DNA of 64,000 bases from Parachlamydia sp. AcF125. GTDB taxonomy: Bacteria > Chlamydiota > Chlamydiia > Chlamydiales > Parachlamydiaceae. Below, piece by piece: positions 49,906 through 59,031 of the stretch; within the stretch, counting starts at the first letter, position 1; each line of letters starts with the position of its first letter. The position numbers and the translations under genes are program-made. The notes beneath the pieces are model-generated. The model did not search any database. It was not told where the DNA came from and saw only the letters and a list, made by a program, of their open reading frames with translations. The stretch is from contig NZ_JAEMUD010000002.1 of NCBI RefSeq assembly GCF_018342475.1, forward strand, positions 62,001 to 126,000. The letters are read 5' to 3'.

Positions 49906-50144
49906 ACAGTCATGCAAACAATTACAATTATCTTTATTTAGAGCCGGGTTATTACGCACGTTTTAACAAGGATGTAGGAAATAGCCAGCTGGAAATCTAC
50001 CGTCCAAATACGAAAACCTGGGTAGCAGAAAACAACCCCAAAATGATCAGGCGTTTTAATCAAGATGGCTCCCAAATTAGCTATCAGGAATTTTTAGAAC
50101 ATAATAATGAAAAAAATAACCCATCCTTTGTGTCTAAGACTTAA
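49902..50144 (+). CDS. small protein coupled to the RelA/SpoT-like gene (candidate antitoxin)
   Basis: 80 residues, no recognised domain; aromatic-rich start (NYNYLYLEPGYYARFNKD) and a conserved core SQLEIYRPNTKTWVAENN and MIRRFNQDGSQISY. The start overlaps the upstream stop by four bases. A paralog about 75% identical stands alone at 51477. Size, coupling and duplication fit an antidote or immunity protein, but there is no direct evidence. Confidence 0.6.
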   Translation: MNSHANNYNYLYLEPGYYARFNKDVGNSQLEIYRPNTKTWVAENNPKMIRRFNQDGSQISYQEFLEHNNEKNNPSFVSKT

Positions 50145-51476
50145 GAGCCTGATTGTCCTCCTAGCTTGGCATTAAACGTTAGGAGTTGGCTTAAATGGCA
50201 AGGCTTAGCCATCGGCAAGGGGATACTCCTGCTGATGGCTACTAAGTCTGGCATTCTGCTGAAAAAGTAAGCCTTAATGGCTTAAAATAAGGGGAAGACA
50301 CAACCGCTCTCTTTTCAGCGCATGTGGCTGTAGTGGCCAATTTACGCCTCCTACATGAGGCATCTTTCTCCTATTATCGTAAGGTTGAGCAAGCGTTCGC
50401 GATTAGCGTCAATTATTTTCCTCTTAGTTGATTTTTAAGGGGGAATCAGGGTGGCAGGAAAGCACATTCAAAAAGAAGAGGAATACAGAAGGACTAGCAG
50501 AATTTATCCATCCTCTTTACTTGTTTTTGGATGGTCCCAATCATTTGGTAAAAATGAGTTGGGGATGAGTCTAGCAATAAGATTTTGAGTCAGCCTTTGA
50601 TGAGATAGCTTTACATCCTTTCCACCAAATTTGCACAAGGGCAGCACTAAAAAACTCCCAAATTCCAACAACAGAAGATAGCTATCGACGCCCCTTTCTC
50701 AGGCTATACTTAAAATAGCTGCCTTGATTCTTGTATATCCTAAAATTTTTTATTTTTAATTTTCCGATAGGCCTTTATTCTCGTGAAATCTAAGGGGTAT
50801 TAACTTAATAAAGCCTATCCAGCCATTAAATAGCCAATAAGAGATAAATTGAATTTCAATTCAGTTGAGTCTTTTTATATATCCATTATTTCAAAAAATG
50901 CTGAGGCACTTTTGCTATCCTTCCCTTAGTGAAGAGTTGCTTTTTTTTCAAGCGAAGGGGGTTCCCTCATTGCCTCTCTCGATTTTGCGCTAAGATAGAG
51001 AGGGCCTAGCTTACTGAGAAAAAAAATATTCGCCGTAGGTTGCGGCCCATTAAAGAAAATATCGACTATTTTTTAATTTCCCCTGCAAAGTTAAAGAGGT
51101 TGCCAAAATATTGAGCAAAATAGAAGGAGAAGATATAAAAAAAGGGTAGAGGTTTCATGAGAAGAACTGTTGTGTGGAAATCCCTAGAAGATATCGGGCA
51201 TTTCATAAAACATTGCGCGAAAAATAAGAGGTTACCGTTAAAGAAACCAGGACAAGTTAGAGATATGGTGGTGATGGAGCGTTTACATTCGCTTAAGAAG
51301 GATGGTCGAAGAAGAAAAAGCAATGCTTGTCCAGCTGTATAGCTCTCTTTCTCACAGATTTGTAAGGATACCTTATTAGTATCCAAGAATAAAGCCACTT
51401 TATCTATCAACATACCCTTTTTGCAGCTAGTTAGTATAGATAGAGGGAAAGAATCATTAAAATAAGGAGCGTTCAA
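50145..51476. other. 1.3-kb region without a convincing gene
   Basis: Several weak frames: GTG at 50451 (46 codons, MAGKHIQKEEEYRRTSRIYP, GGGGG ten bases upstream), ATG at 51157 (61 codons, very basic) and a 136-codon minus frame (51066-51476) antisense to it. None is supported by ribosome site plus composition. It may be the scar of a second copy of the toxin-like gene whose partner survives at 51477. Confidence 0.4.
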
Positions 51477-51683
51477 ATGAATTATAATTATCTTTATTTA
51501 GAGCCAGGCTATTATGCACGTTTTAGCAAAGATATAAAAAATAGCCAGTTGGAAATCTATCAACCAAATACGGGAATTTGGGTAGTAGAAAACAACTCCC
51601 GAATGATCAGGCGTCTTAATGAGGATGGCTCACAAATTAGCTACGAAGATTTTTTAAAATATATAAATGGCAAAAATGATTAA
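51477..51683 (+). CDS. orphan paralog of the candidate antitoxin
   Basis: 68 residues, MNYNYLYLEPGYYARFSKDI to INGKND, matching the protein at 49902 over its whole length apart from a shorter head and tail. Clear ribosome site AAGGAG at 51464-51469, so it has its own translation signal instead of coupling. No RelA/SpoT-like gene precedes it. Retained solitary antidotes are known from toxin-antitoxin and immunity systems, which is the basis for the suggestion. Confidence 0.6.
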   Translation: MNYNYLYLEPGYYARFSKDIKNSQLEIYQPNTGIWVVENNSRMIRRLNEDGSQISYEDFLKYINGKND

Positions 51684-52269
51684 TCATTTGGAAAACTCTG
51701 ATGCTGATCCTAACTTTCCATTAGACTCCGGTGTTGAGTTTTAAATGGCAAGCTACAGCTAGAATTCAAGGGCGATTCCCTTGCACTAGCTGTGAATAGC
51801 CAATCTTTGAATAAAAAGCTTTGTGCTTATTTATTGCTGCTTCTCTGCCTAAATCCAAATTAAAGCCCTCGTTAGCTAAGAAAAAATAACCAGACCAAAA
51901 TATAAACGTCTTATCGGTCTATCTCTTCTTTGTGATATCTCGAGAAGGTAGTTAAAGTCTGGGCAAAAGAGCTTGCACAAGATCAAACGGTTAAGAGGGG
52001 AGCCAGAAAAGAAATAAGTGGAAGAATGGCTAAAAGAGATGAAAAGTAGGCAGCGTCCTTCACCATTCCACGAAGGACTGGAAGGATGTTTATAATGAAT
52101 ATATAGAGAATCGTTTAAGTTAGTTTAAATACAAGTCAGCAAAAAAACTTGCAGTAAGAGCTGAAAAGATAGGAAGTAATCATTGGCACTTAATTTAAAA
52201 CTGTGTACACCTTTTAATTGCACCGAGTTTTTCTAGTAGTTGCATAAACCGAACAAAGGAGATTTCCTT
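51684..52269. other. intergenic, leader of NlpC/P60 gene
   Basis: No gene recognised. Short basic open stretches near 51960-52050 are likely chance. The ribosome site AAAGGAG at 52256 marks the start of the next gene. Confidence 0.4.
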
Positions 52270-53133
52270 ATGACAAGTTTATTTCTTGCTTTCTTGCCTT
52301 TATTTTATTACATCAACTCGCCCGTGATTGAAATGCGAGAACAACCAAACCAAGAGTCAGAAATCGTTTCTCAGGCGTACTTTGCTGAAGGAATTAAGGT
52401 TCTTGAAGAGGCGCACGACTGGATAAAAATTGAAACCACCGTGGATCATTATAAAGGGTGGATCAAAAAAGGCTCGCTTTGCCAAAGGCAAGATTCTTTC
52501 CTATCAAATTCCTCCACAACGTTTGCAAAGGTCAATCGATGTGCAGCCCATCTTTATAGCGTACAAGACACTGTCTATGGGCCCATCTTAACGTTGCCTT
52601 TTGAAAGCAAGCTAGAAGTTTTAGAGCCTAAAGAAGAATCCAATAGCCGTTGGATCAAAGTCTCCTTAGTCGATGGGCGTGAAGGGTATATTCAACGAGG
52701 GGATGTGGCGGTTAATCCAACTTTCGTAGGTCGTGAGCAAATGTGCAACTTAAGTTTGCAGTTTTTAGGCTTACCTTATACTTGGGGAGGCCGCTCTAGC
52801 TTTGGATATGATTGCTCTGGTTTTGTGCAAATGTTATATCGCCAAATGGGAATCTATCTGCCACGCGATACAAAAGATCAAATTAATTGGAAAGGCCTTA
52901 CAGCTATTTCAGTAGAGGAGCTGTCGCCAGGAGATTTGATATTCTTTGGTTTAGCAGAGGATAAAATCCGCCACGTAGGCCTGTATCTAGGTAATAATCA
53001 ATTTATCCATGCGACTGTCGCTGAAAATTTACCTTACATTCGTATCAGTAAACTATCAGATCCTGAATGGAACGGTTCGGGTAGGTTTATCTATCGTGCA
53101 GCCCGTAAGTTAAAAGTTATGAGCGAGGATTAG
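52270..53133 (+). CDS. NlpC/P60-family cell-wall peptidase with SH3-like domains
   Basis: 287 residues from MTSLFLAFLPLFYYINSP; I use this Met instead of the one ten codons upstream because AAAGGAG lies at the right distance. The hydrophobic head is probably a signal peptide or anchor. Two bacterial SH3-like segments follow (about 20-75 and 95-155), then NlpC/P60 with the nucleophile in SFGYDCSGFVQ and the His in IRHVGLYLG, plus a third polar site near FIHATV. Cuts peptide stems of peptidoglycan; chlamydiae keep such an enzyme to remodel their thin septal peptidoglycan. Single gene. Confidence 0.88.
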   Translation: MTSLFLAFLPLFYYINSPVIEMREQPNQESEIVSQAYFAEGIKVLEEAHDWIKIETTVDHYKGWIKKGSLCQRQDSFLSNSSTTFAKVNRCAAHLYSVQDTVYGPILTLPFESKLEVLEPKEESNSRWIKVSLVDGREGYIQRGDVAVNPTFVGREQMCNLSLQFLGLPYTWGGRSSFGYDCSGFVQMLYRQMGIYLPRDTKDQINWKGLTAISVEELSPGDLIFFGLAEDKIRHVGLYLGNNQFIHATVAENLPYIRISKLSDPEWNGSGRFIYRAARKLKVMSED

Positions 53134-53564
53134 CGAACAACGCTTTATGCCTACCCTCGATCGTTACAAATGAGCGAAAGGAGTGGAAGATTTCCTCCTT
53201 TCTATTGCCGATCAAACTTTCGAGCAAATATCTGGTTTTTGGAATGATGAGGAGCCTATTTCGGTCCCGGATTTATGGAGAAATTCAATGAGCCATTTGG
53301 GAATTTAACGAGGATCTTGTGACAGGAAAAAATACGAAAAAAGCTCGAAAGTGGAGCTAAGAGCATGAATGTATAAGTTGAGTTTTACTCTATTTGCCAA
53401 ATCTAATAAGACGTGAATCTCGATTCAAGTTTGTGCTCATGACTACAAATGGCTGCAAGTAACGAATCAGGGCGTTGCTATTGGGGCTACGATTTCACTC
53501 ATTCTCAGTGTTGCCTTAGCTTGCCACGGATGAGGACTGTTGTAAAATGAACTCCAGAGGAAAA
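53134..53564. other. intergenic, no gene seen
   Basis: Between the converging NlpC/P60 and glycosyltransferase-like genes. Short frames only; one near 53440-53540 reads a hydrophobic GVAIGATISLILSVALA, but it lacks a start and a ribosome site. Confidence 0.35.
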
Positions 53565-53604
53565 TTAGCCTCACTTAAAAATAAAAATTTATAAGTGAGG
53601 CTAA
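53565..53604 (-). terminator. hairpin terminator after the 53653 gene
   Basis: TTAGCCTCACTT pairs perfectly with AAGTGAGGCTAA around a 16-base AT loop. On the minus strand the stem is followed by TTTTCC, and on the plus strand by no T-run, so it serves the minus-strand gene. Confidence 0.65.
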
Positions 53605-53652
53605 TATAAAAAAAGCCTTAAGCCATTAGTTTAAGGAGACAGACCTTTCGAG

Positions 53653-54830
53653 TTATCGCATTACTTTAGACGAAATAAACGCCCTAATTGCTTCTTCGAG
53701 TACCACGGGCCAGTCTTCTCGAATCCCTAATTTGCTTAAAATAAAATCTTTTTGGGGCTTTTCTTTAATCTCTTCTTCTAAGTTTTTAATCTCACGGGTG
53801 AGTTGAATGGCATCCGTGACTGTGGGAGCCAAACCATTTCTCACAAGAACATCCTCATATGTCTCGTGACCAATCTGGATGGTTGGAATACCAGCTAAAA
53901 TAAATTGTGGCCCCATACTCGTTTGGTAATAGAAGGCCGCATCGGCTATTATTTGCGCATCGTCAGAGGAAAAATCTGATAGGATGATTTTGGCCCTTGT
54001 GCTTTTTGGCTATGCTCTGCTAACCATGCTGACACTTGTTGCCCATCTTGATTTTCTACTTTTGCTGAGGGGTGTTGTTGAATAATGACTACTATATTGC
54101 TAAGGTCTGTTATTTCCGATGCCTGAGATAAAAAAGAAAGAAAGGCGGGGAACGCTTCCTCAAAGTAGTCTTTGTTATTTCCTCCAAAATAGACCCATAT
54201 TTTTTGCCCTTTGTCTTCAATTCCCTTTCGCCTTAAAAATTCTGAGCGCCTGCTGTCATGATCCGTTCTTCTTTGTTCGGCTACTTTTTCTGCTTGGCTA
54301 ATGGGATAATAGCCAATTCCTAGGCGTGGTTTGCCCGCAAAATCTATTTCTTCATTTTTCTTACTATAAATCTTAGCATGAGCTAAAGCCTCATTCGCAA
54401 ATAAGATGCCTTCTGCAGCTCGCATGACTTCAGCGGCAATCGAAGAATAGTTTCCCGGCACCAAAGGTTCTGGATTATCATAATAGGCAAGGCGGGGTAC
54501 TTTAGCTGCATACGTGGCCAATGCTTTTTGGATTTTAATGTCGAATTCGTCCCCCACATCGGTAAGCACGAGAGAAGCCGTAGAACAAACTTTAGCTATT
54601 TCCTTAGCCAAATTGTCTTTTTCTTCTGAGTTTAGGTTTTTTAAATCAAAAGAAGATTTAACCGCAATGCCTCGTGCTCGCAATTTATCTAATGCGGCTC
54701 CTGTTGCTGCGTGAATTTGAACGTCAAATTGTTGCTCGGTTAATACTTTAGCATAGGTTGCAAAATGATCTGCTGGTGCTCCATGACAAGAAATGAAGCA
54801 TATTGTAGCTACGGGTATAGAAACTGACAT
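53653..54830 (-). pseudogene. GT-B-like glycosyltransferase family protein, frameshifted
   Basis: The first frame starts MSVSIPVATICFISCHGAPA (ATG 54830, with GGAG eight bases before it; an upstream Met at 54866 is less likely) and stops at 53949 after SYQIFPLTMRK. The other frame gives SSDDAQIIADAAFYYQTSMG and runs to 53653. A run of five T at the join should be six, so one T is missing. The whole would be about 390 residues with a GT-B-like fold: N-terminal GHGAP-type glycine loop, KIWVYFGGNN at the hinge, and the C-terminal AGIPTIQIGHETYEDVL donor-site helix. Substrate unknown. The loss may be real, phase-variable or a sequence error. Confidence 0.65.
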
Positions 54831-55429
54831 AAATAAATCTCCATAATTAAAGGTTAATTTATGCATTTAAACCCCTTTTATAAAGAGTTAATATAAGGAT
54901 TAATTAATCACTTATCTAATATCAAGATAAATAAAATGTGATCGCAATATAATTATTTCCTTATTACGCTAATCATGGGCTAATTCATCGATGACTTTTT
55001 AATTTTTGCTATTGTTTTTTGGCTTTCATTTTAAGTTTATAAACTCTGGCAAATGAGGCCGGGTTCGCTCTATATCTCTTCAGTCGGGTGCAGCTACCGG
55101 ATGTTGTCCAATTAACTTACAAAATATCTACGAGCTTTGTTTAGCAAAATACCGTATGACTGTCACCACTCTCTCCAAAGGAAGCTTAAGAACTCGAGTA
55201 TAAAAAAAGGGGGGGGCTCTTTGCGATGACGTATCCTAAACTCAAGACCAGCGCTCAGGGAACAGGTTATGCGGACGATACTAGTTAAGTTGAACATCCA
55301 TTCTGTGCTTTTTACAGCTAGAAGGGGGGAGAAAAAGCGCATAATTTTTTCTTTTTTTGATTTAATTATTGCAAAAAAAATCGACGAAGGGATAAGATTT
55401 CTTCTTTAATTAAGCGTGAACGACATTGC
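54831..55429. other. intergenic before tRNA-Gln
   Basis: 600 bases without a gene, AT-rich next to the minus-strand gene and with short G and A runs near 55207-55345. Must contain the tRNA promoter; no unique candidate chosen. Confidence 0.4.
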
Positions 55430-55501
55430 TGGGGTGTAGCCAAGCGGTAAGGCAGCGGTTTTTGGTACCGCCATGCGAGGGTTCGAATCCTTCCACCCCA
55501 A
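55430..55501 (+). tRNA. tRNA-Gln (TTG anticodon)
   Basis: 72 bases. The acceptor TGGGGTG pairs with CACCCCA. The D arm has GCCAAGCGGTAAGGC, the anticodon stem GCGGT/ACCGC encloses TTTTGGT with TTG in the middle, and the T arm has GTTCGAATC. CCA is not encoded beyond the acceptor. It lies 27 bases before prs. Confidence 0.95.
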
Positions 55502-55528
55502 TTACGACTTAAATACTGGAATAGTTAA

Positions 55529-56491
55529 ATGCCCAGTCAGTCATCGCACTTGCTTTTATTTTCCGGTTCATCGCATCCGGTTTTAGCTCAGCAAGTTGCT
55601 GATTACCTGGGAGTTAAGCTTGGTCAAGTTCAGTTAGAGCGTTTCCCAGACGGAGAAATATCCGTTCAAGTTCTGGAAAATGTGCGCGGGCGAGATACTT
55701 TCGTCATTCAACCCATCGCTCTCGATCCTAACAATTACTTGATGGAGCTGCTAATTATGATCGATGCTCTTAAGCGAGCATCTGCCCACAGCATAGCAGC
55801 CGTTATCCCTTATTATGGGTATTGTCGGCAAGACCGCAAAGATAAACCTCGCGTTCCGATTACAGCTAAGTTAGTCGCAAACCTCTTAGTTGACGCCGGA
55901 GCAACGAGAATCTTAACGATGGATTTGCATGCTGGGCAACTTCAGGGTTTTTTTGATATCCCTGTTGATAATTTGCAAGCGCGACCCCGTTTAGGGGAAG
56001 CCTTTAACGATTTGATGCCAAATGATTTTGTTGTGGTGGCCCCTGATGTAGGAAGCGTCAAACTCGCAAGAGATTACGCCCATCAGTTGGGAGTGGATTT
56101 AGCCATCGCAAGCAAGCATCGCATCAATGCGTCACATGTGCAAGTTGCGACTTTATTTGGGAATGTCAATGGAAAAGATGTACTTCTCGCTGATGATATG
56201 TGTTCCACCGCTGGAACGCTAGTGTCAGCTGCGAAAGCGTGCCAAGAGAAGGGAGCCCGTCGGATTTTTGCTGCAATTACGCACGGTTTATTTATTGGAG
56301 ATGCCGTCGCAAAAATTGAAGAAAGTCCCATTGAGACGGTGCTCGTAAGTAATACGATCCCTTACACAGATCGACTTAGTTCATCAACTAAAATTAAAAT
56401 CGTTTCTGTGGCAAGTCTCTTAGGCCAAGCAATTAGCTGTATTTTATCACGGCAGTCCATCTCTTCTTTATACGAATTTAACGAAGCGTAG
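55529..56491 (+). CDS. prs: ribose-phosphate pyrophosphokinase
   Basis: 320 residues, the standard class I length. Recognisable parts are FSGSSHPVLAQQVADYLG at the head, RFPDGEISVQ, the ATP loop YGYCRQDRKDKPR, DLHAGQLQGFFDIP, and the PRPP loop LLADDMCSTAGTL. Makes PRPP from ribose-5-phosphate and ATP for nucleotide synthesis. It may be co-transcribed with the tRNA upstream and the ribosomal genes downstream. Confidence 0.96.
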   Translation: MPSQSSHLLLFSGSSHPVLAQQVADYLGVKLGQVQLERFPDGEISVQVLENVRGRDTFVIQPIALDPNNYLMELLIMIDALKRASAHSIAAVIPYYGYCRQDRKDKPRVPITAKLVANLLVDAGATRILTMDLHAGQLQGFFDIPVDNLQARPRLGEAFNDLMPNDFVVVAPDVGSVKLARDYAHQLGVDLAIASKHRINASHVQVATLFGNVNGKDVLLADDMCSTAGTLVSAAKACQEKGARRIFAAITHGLFIGDAVAKIEESPIETVLVSNTIPYTDRLSSSTKIKIVSVASLLGQAISCILSRQSISSLYEFNEA

Positions 56492-56593
56492 CATTGAGCG
56501 ATAGCTAAACTTAGCGCTTTGCTTGCAGCAGGTTCAGAAATTTACAGGGGAAACCTGTCTGCTTTTCACTTAACTTAGGTTTTTGGAGGATCC

Positions 56594-57154
56594 ATGAAAC
56601 TCAAAGCTTTTAAACGAAATGTTGAAAAAAAATGTAGCGTCAAAAAGCTGCGTCGCGAAGGAAAGATTCCTGCAGTTATTTATAAAAAAGGAAGTTCAGG
56701 CGAAGAACTCTCCATAGATGGTCAAATGTTTACAGCTGCTCTTCGTAAAGTTGAGCCAGGCCATCTTTCGACTACGGTATTTATCCTTGAAGAAGAAGGA
56801 AGAGCCGAGAGACAAGTCATTGTTAAAGAAATCCAGTATAACGTCACAAACTACGATGTGATCCACTTAGATTTCGAAGAATTAATCGAAGGCACACCTG
56901 TCAATGTAAAAATACCTATTGAAATTGTCGGCGCTGCTGATTGCCCAGGAATTAAATTAGGGGGCGTTCCACGCCAAGTTATTCGCGCGATGAAAGTCCG
57001 ATGCTTGCCAAAGGATATCCCAGCATCCTTCCCGGTTGATATTTCGACTTTGTCGTTGGGAGAATCAAAACGACTTTCCGATTTGCAGATTGCAAACACG
57101 ATTCGTCCTTTGATGAATTTGAGTGAAGTTGCGGTTGCCATCGTTAAACGTTAA
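56594..57154 (+). CDS. rplY: 50S ribosomal protein L25 (long CTC form)
   Basis: 186 residues. The N-terminal L25 domain (KLRREGKIPAVIYKKGSSGE) binds 5S rRNA; the C-terminal TL5/CTC domain (GTPVNVKIPIEIVGAADCPG, SFPVDISTLSLGES) marks the long form. Ribosome site GGAGGA. First gene of a block rplY-pth-rpsF-rpsR-rplI-ispE, an order I recall from Chlamydia. Confidence 0.95.
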   Translation: MKLKAFKRNVEKKCSVKKLRREGKIPAVIYKKGSSGEELSIDGQMFTAALRKVEPGHLSTTVFILEEEGRAERQVIVKEIQYNVTNYDVIHLDFEELIEGTPVNVKIPIEIVGAADCPGIKLGGVPRQVIRAMKVRCLPKDIPASFPVDISTLSLGESKRLSDLQIANTIRPLMNLSEVAVAIVKR

Positions 57155-57164
57155 GGATTGAATT

Positions 57165-57761
57165 TTGGAAGAAGTGTCCAAGCAGTACCTTTTTGTAGGA
57201 CTGGGAAATCCAGGGAAAAAGTACGAGATGACTCGCCATAATATCGGGTTTCTTGTCATTCAAACTTTTGCCCAGCAGTTTGGATTCACACTTGTACCAG
57301 ATAGCAAATTTAAAGGAGTGGTAGCAAAAAAGAAGTTTCACTTAGGAGAAATTCACCTTTTGTTACCCACCACTTTTATGAATGAAAGTGGGCAAGCTGT
57401 TAAACGTTATGTGGATTTTTATAAAATTCCCCTTTCGGCCATGACAGTTGTTGTGGACGATGCAGATCTTTCCTTTGGAGCCATACGCTTAAGATCGCAA
57501 GGAAGTGCAGGTGGGCATAACGGACTTAAAAGCTTAATTAGCCACTTAGGAACTACCCAATTCGTCCGATTACGAATGGGAATTGGTCGTCCAGCTCCAA
57601 AAAGTTCACTGGATGATTTAGCAGATTATGTATTAGATAACTTTTCACAAGATGAGATGCCTCATTTAGTCCCTTTTTTGCAACAAGGGACTAGCGTTTT
57701 AGAGAGATTATTGACTCAAGATGTGGCAACAGCCATGAACTTTGTCAATAAAAATTCTTAA
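57165..57761 (+). CDS. pth: peptidyl-tRNA hydrolase
   Basis: 198 residues. GLGNPGKKYEMTRHNIGF contains the catalytic His in TRHN; MNESGQAV, VVVDDADLSFG and GSAGGHNGLKSLISHLGT are the other family blocks. Frees tRNA from dropped-off peptidyl-tRNA. The start taken is TTG at 57165, spaced from AAGGA in the rplY stop region; a GTG three codons on (57174) is an equal alternative. Confidence 0.95.
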   Translation: MEEVSKQYLFVGLGNPGKKYEMTRHNIGFLVIQTFAQQFGFTLVPDSKFKGVVAKKKFHLGEIHLLLPTTFMNESGQAVKRYVDFYKIPLSAMTVVVDDADLSFGAIRLRSQGSAGGHNGLKSLISHLGTTQFVRLRMGIGRPAPKSSLDDLADYVLDNFSQDEMPHLVPFLQQGTSVLERLLTQDVATAMNFVNKNS

Positions 57762-57765
57762 GGCA

Positions 57766-57806
57766 TCTCACCAAACTTTATGAGGCCATCACATGTGGCC
57801 GGGAGA
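57766..57806 (+). promoter_or_regulatory. possible S6:S18 autoregulatory leader hairpin
   Basis: Before rpsF, TCTC (57766-57769) can pair with GAGA (57803-57806) and GGCC with GGCC inside, leaving CCG next to the stem. In other bacteria the S6-S18 complex binds a hairpin with an exposed CCG in this very leader and represses the operon. The match here is by eye and loose. Confidence 0.3.
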
Positions 57807-57813
57807 ATAAGCA

Positions 57814-58158
57814 ATGAGTGAAAAAAAGCAACATTTATATGAGGGGATGTACGTCATCAGCGCGACATTAAGCGATGAGGCACGTAAAAAAGCCCTGGAG
57901 AAAATTCAAAATGGAATTACTGAACATGGAGGAGAAATCCTAAAAGTTCACGACCAAGGAAGACGCCGATTGGCCTATCAAATTAATGGGCATCGTGAAG
58001 GGTATTATTATTTACTTTATTTTCATGTCAATCCAGCCGCCATTTCTGAACTTTGGCATGATTATCATTTAAACGAAGATCTGATCCGTTTTATTACCTT
58101 GCGAACAGATAAAGTAATGGAAAAAATTGAGTTTAAATCTTTGGTTGAAGCACAGTAA
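57814..58158 (+). CDS. rpsF: 30S ribosomal protein S6
   Basis: 114 residues, usual length. [20 protein letters not shown] at the head and the [11 protein letters not shown] strand near the end are characteristic. Forms a dimer with S18 in the platform of the small subunit. GGGAG ribosome site; the stop is 13 bases before rpsR. Confidence 0.96.
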   Translation: MSEKKQHLYEGMYVISATLSDEARKKALEKIQNGITEHGGEILKVHDQGRRRLAYQINGHREGYYYLLYFHVNPAAISELWHDYHLNEDLIRFITLRTDKVMEKIEFKSLVEAQ

Positions 58159-58171
58159 GGAGTATTTAAAT

Positions 58172-58429
58172 ATGTCAACAAGAAACACAAGGCGTGGGCA
58201 TTCAAAAGATCAACGCGCACGTAAGCGTAAAACATGTCCTTTTACTGCTGCGGGGATCACTGAAATTGATTACAAAGATGTGAATACCCTCAGCAAGTTT
58301 ATTACAGAGCGAGGTAAAATTCTACCGCGCCGCATTACTGGTGTCTCAGCCTATCACCAAAAACGTTTAGCAGAAGCCATCAAGCGAGCACGTCATATCG
58401 CTTTGTTGCCATTTGTGGCTGAAGTATAA
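58172..58429 (+). CDS. rpsR: 30S ribosomal protein S18
   Basis: 85 residues from [20 protein letters not shown]. Earlier in-frame codons exist, but AAGGAG at 58157-58162 fixes this ATG. The block [22 protein letters not shown] is the S18 core, and [20 protein letters not shown] the rRNA-binding end. Partner of S6, encoded in the same operon. Confidence 0.97.
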   Translation: MSTRNTRRGHSKDQRARKRKTCPFTAAGITEIDYKDVNTLSKFITERGKILPRRITGVSAYHQKRLAEAIKRARHIALLPFVAEV

Positions 58430-58454
58430 GATTAAAAGATTAGGAGATAGTCTC

Positions 58455-58955
58455 ATGGCACACAAATTGCTATTAATTGAAGATGTAGAAAACCTTGGAC
58501 GCAGTGGAGACCTTGTATCCGTTAAACCTGGATACGCACGCAATTTCCTTTTACCCCAAGGCGTTGCCGTTCTTGCTGATAAACGAGCCCTTAGAATGCG
58601 TGCGCGTTTGCAAGAAGAGCGAGAAAAGAAAGCTGCTATTGACAAATCTGAATCAGAAAAAATTGCAGCTCAATTGGCGGGAGTCACTTTAACGTCTATT
58701 GTAAAAGTAGACCATGAAGGACATATGTATGGTTCTGTGTCTATTACAGATATTGTCCATCTACTCTCGGCAGAGCATCAAATTGAATTAGAGAAGCGTT
58801 CTGTAGGCTTAAAACACCCTATTAAAGCACTTGGAGTTTATACGCTTCCAGTAAAGCTTAAGGAAGGGGTCACAGGATCATTTACTTTGAAAGTGATTTC
58901 AGAAGAAGCTAGCCAGCAAGCAGCAGAAGCTGACAACGCTGAAAAGAGTGAATAA
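58455..58955 (+). CDS. rplI: 50S ribosomal protein L9
   Basis: 166 residues starting MAHKLLLIEDVENLGRSGDL, set by TAGGAGAT upstream; an in-frame Met 14 codons earlier is in the rpsR tail. GYARNFLLPQGVAVLADKRA is the N-terminal rRNA-binding signature, a long helix joins it to the C-terminal domain. The last 20 residues are Ala/Glu-rich. Confidence 0.96.
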   Translation: MAHKLLLIEDVENLGRSGDLVSVKPGYARNFLLPQGVAVLADKRALRMRARLQEEREKKAAIDKSESEKIAAQLAGVTLTSIVKVDHEGHMYGSVSITDIVHLLSAEHQIELEKRSVGLKHPIKALGVYTLPVKLKEGVTGSFTLKVISEEASQQAAEADNAEKSE

Positions 58956-58970
58956 GATCTCGAGTTTTTA

Positions 58971-59002
58971 CTACAAAGAGCCCAGCGATGAGCTCTTTGT
59001 AG
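58971..59002 (+). terminator. hairpin after rplI
   Basis: CTACAAAGAGC and GCTCTTTGTAG form a perfect 11-base stem with a ten-base loop. There is no long T-run after it (only TATTTCC), so it may attenuate rather than fully stop transcription into ispE 30 bases further. Confidence 0.5.
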
Positions 59003-59031
59003 TGGCTATTTCCTACCTTTAGAGCTTATTT

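Noticed and set aside
51066-51476. 136-codon minus-strand frame, and 61-codon plus frame at 51157
   Set aside because: Mutually antisense, no ribosome site, no recognisable motif; left as unexplained intergenic DNA.
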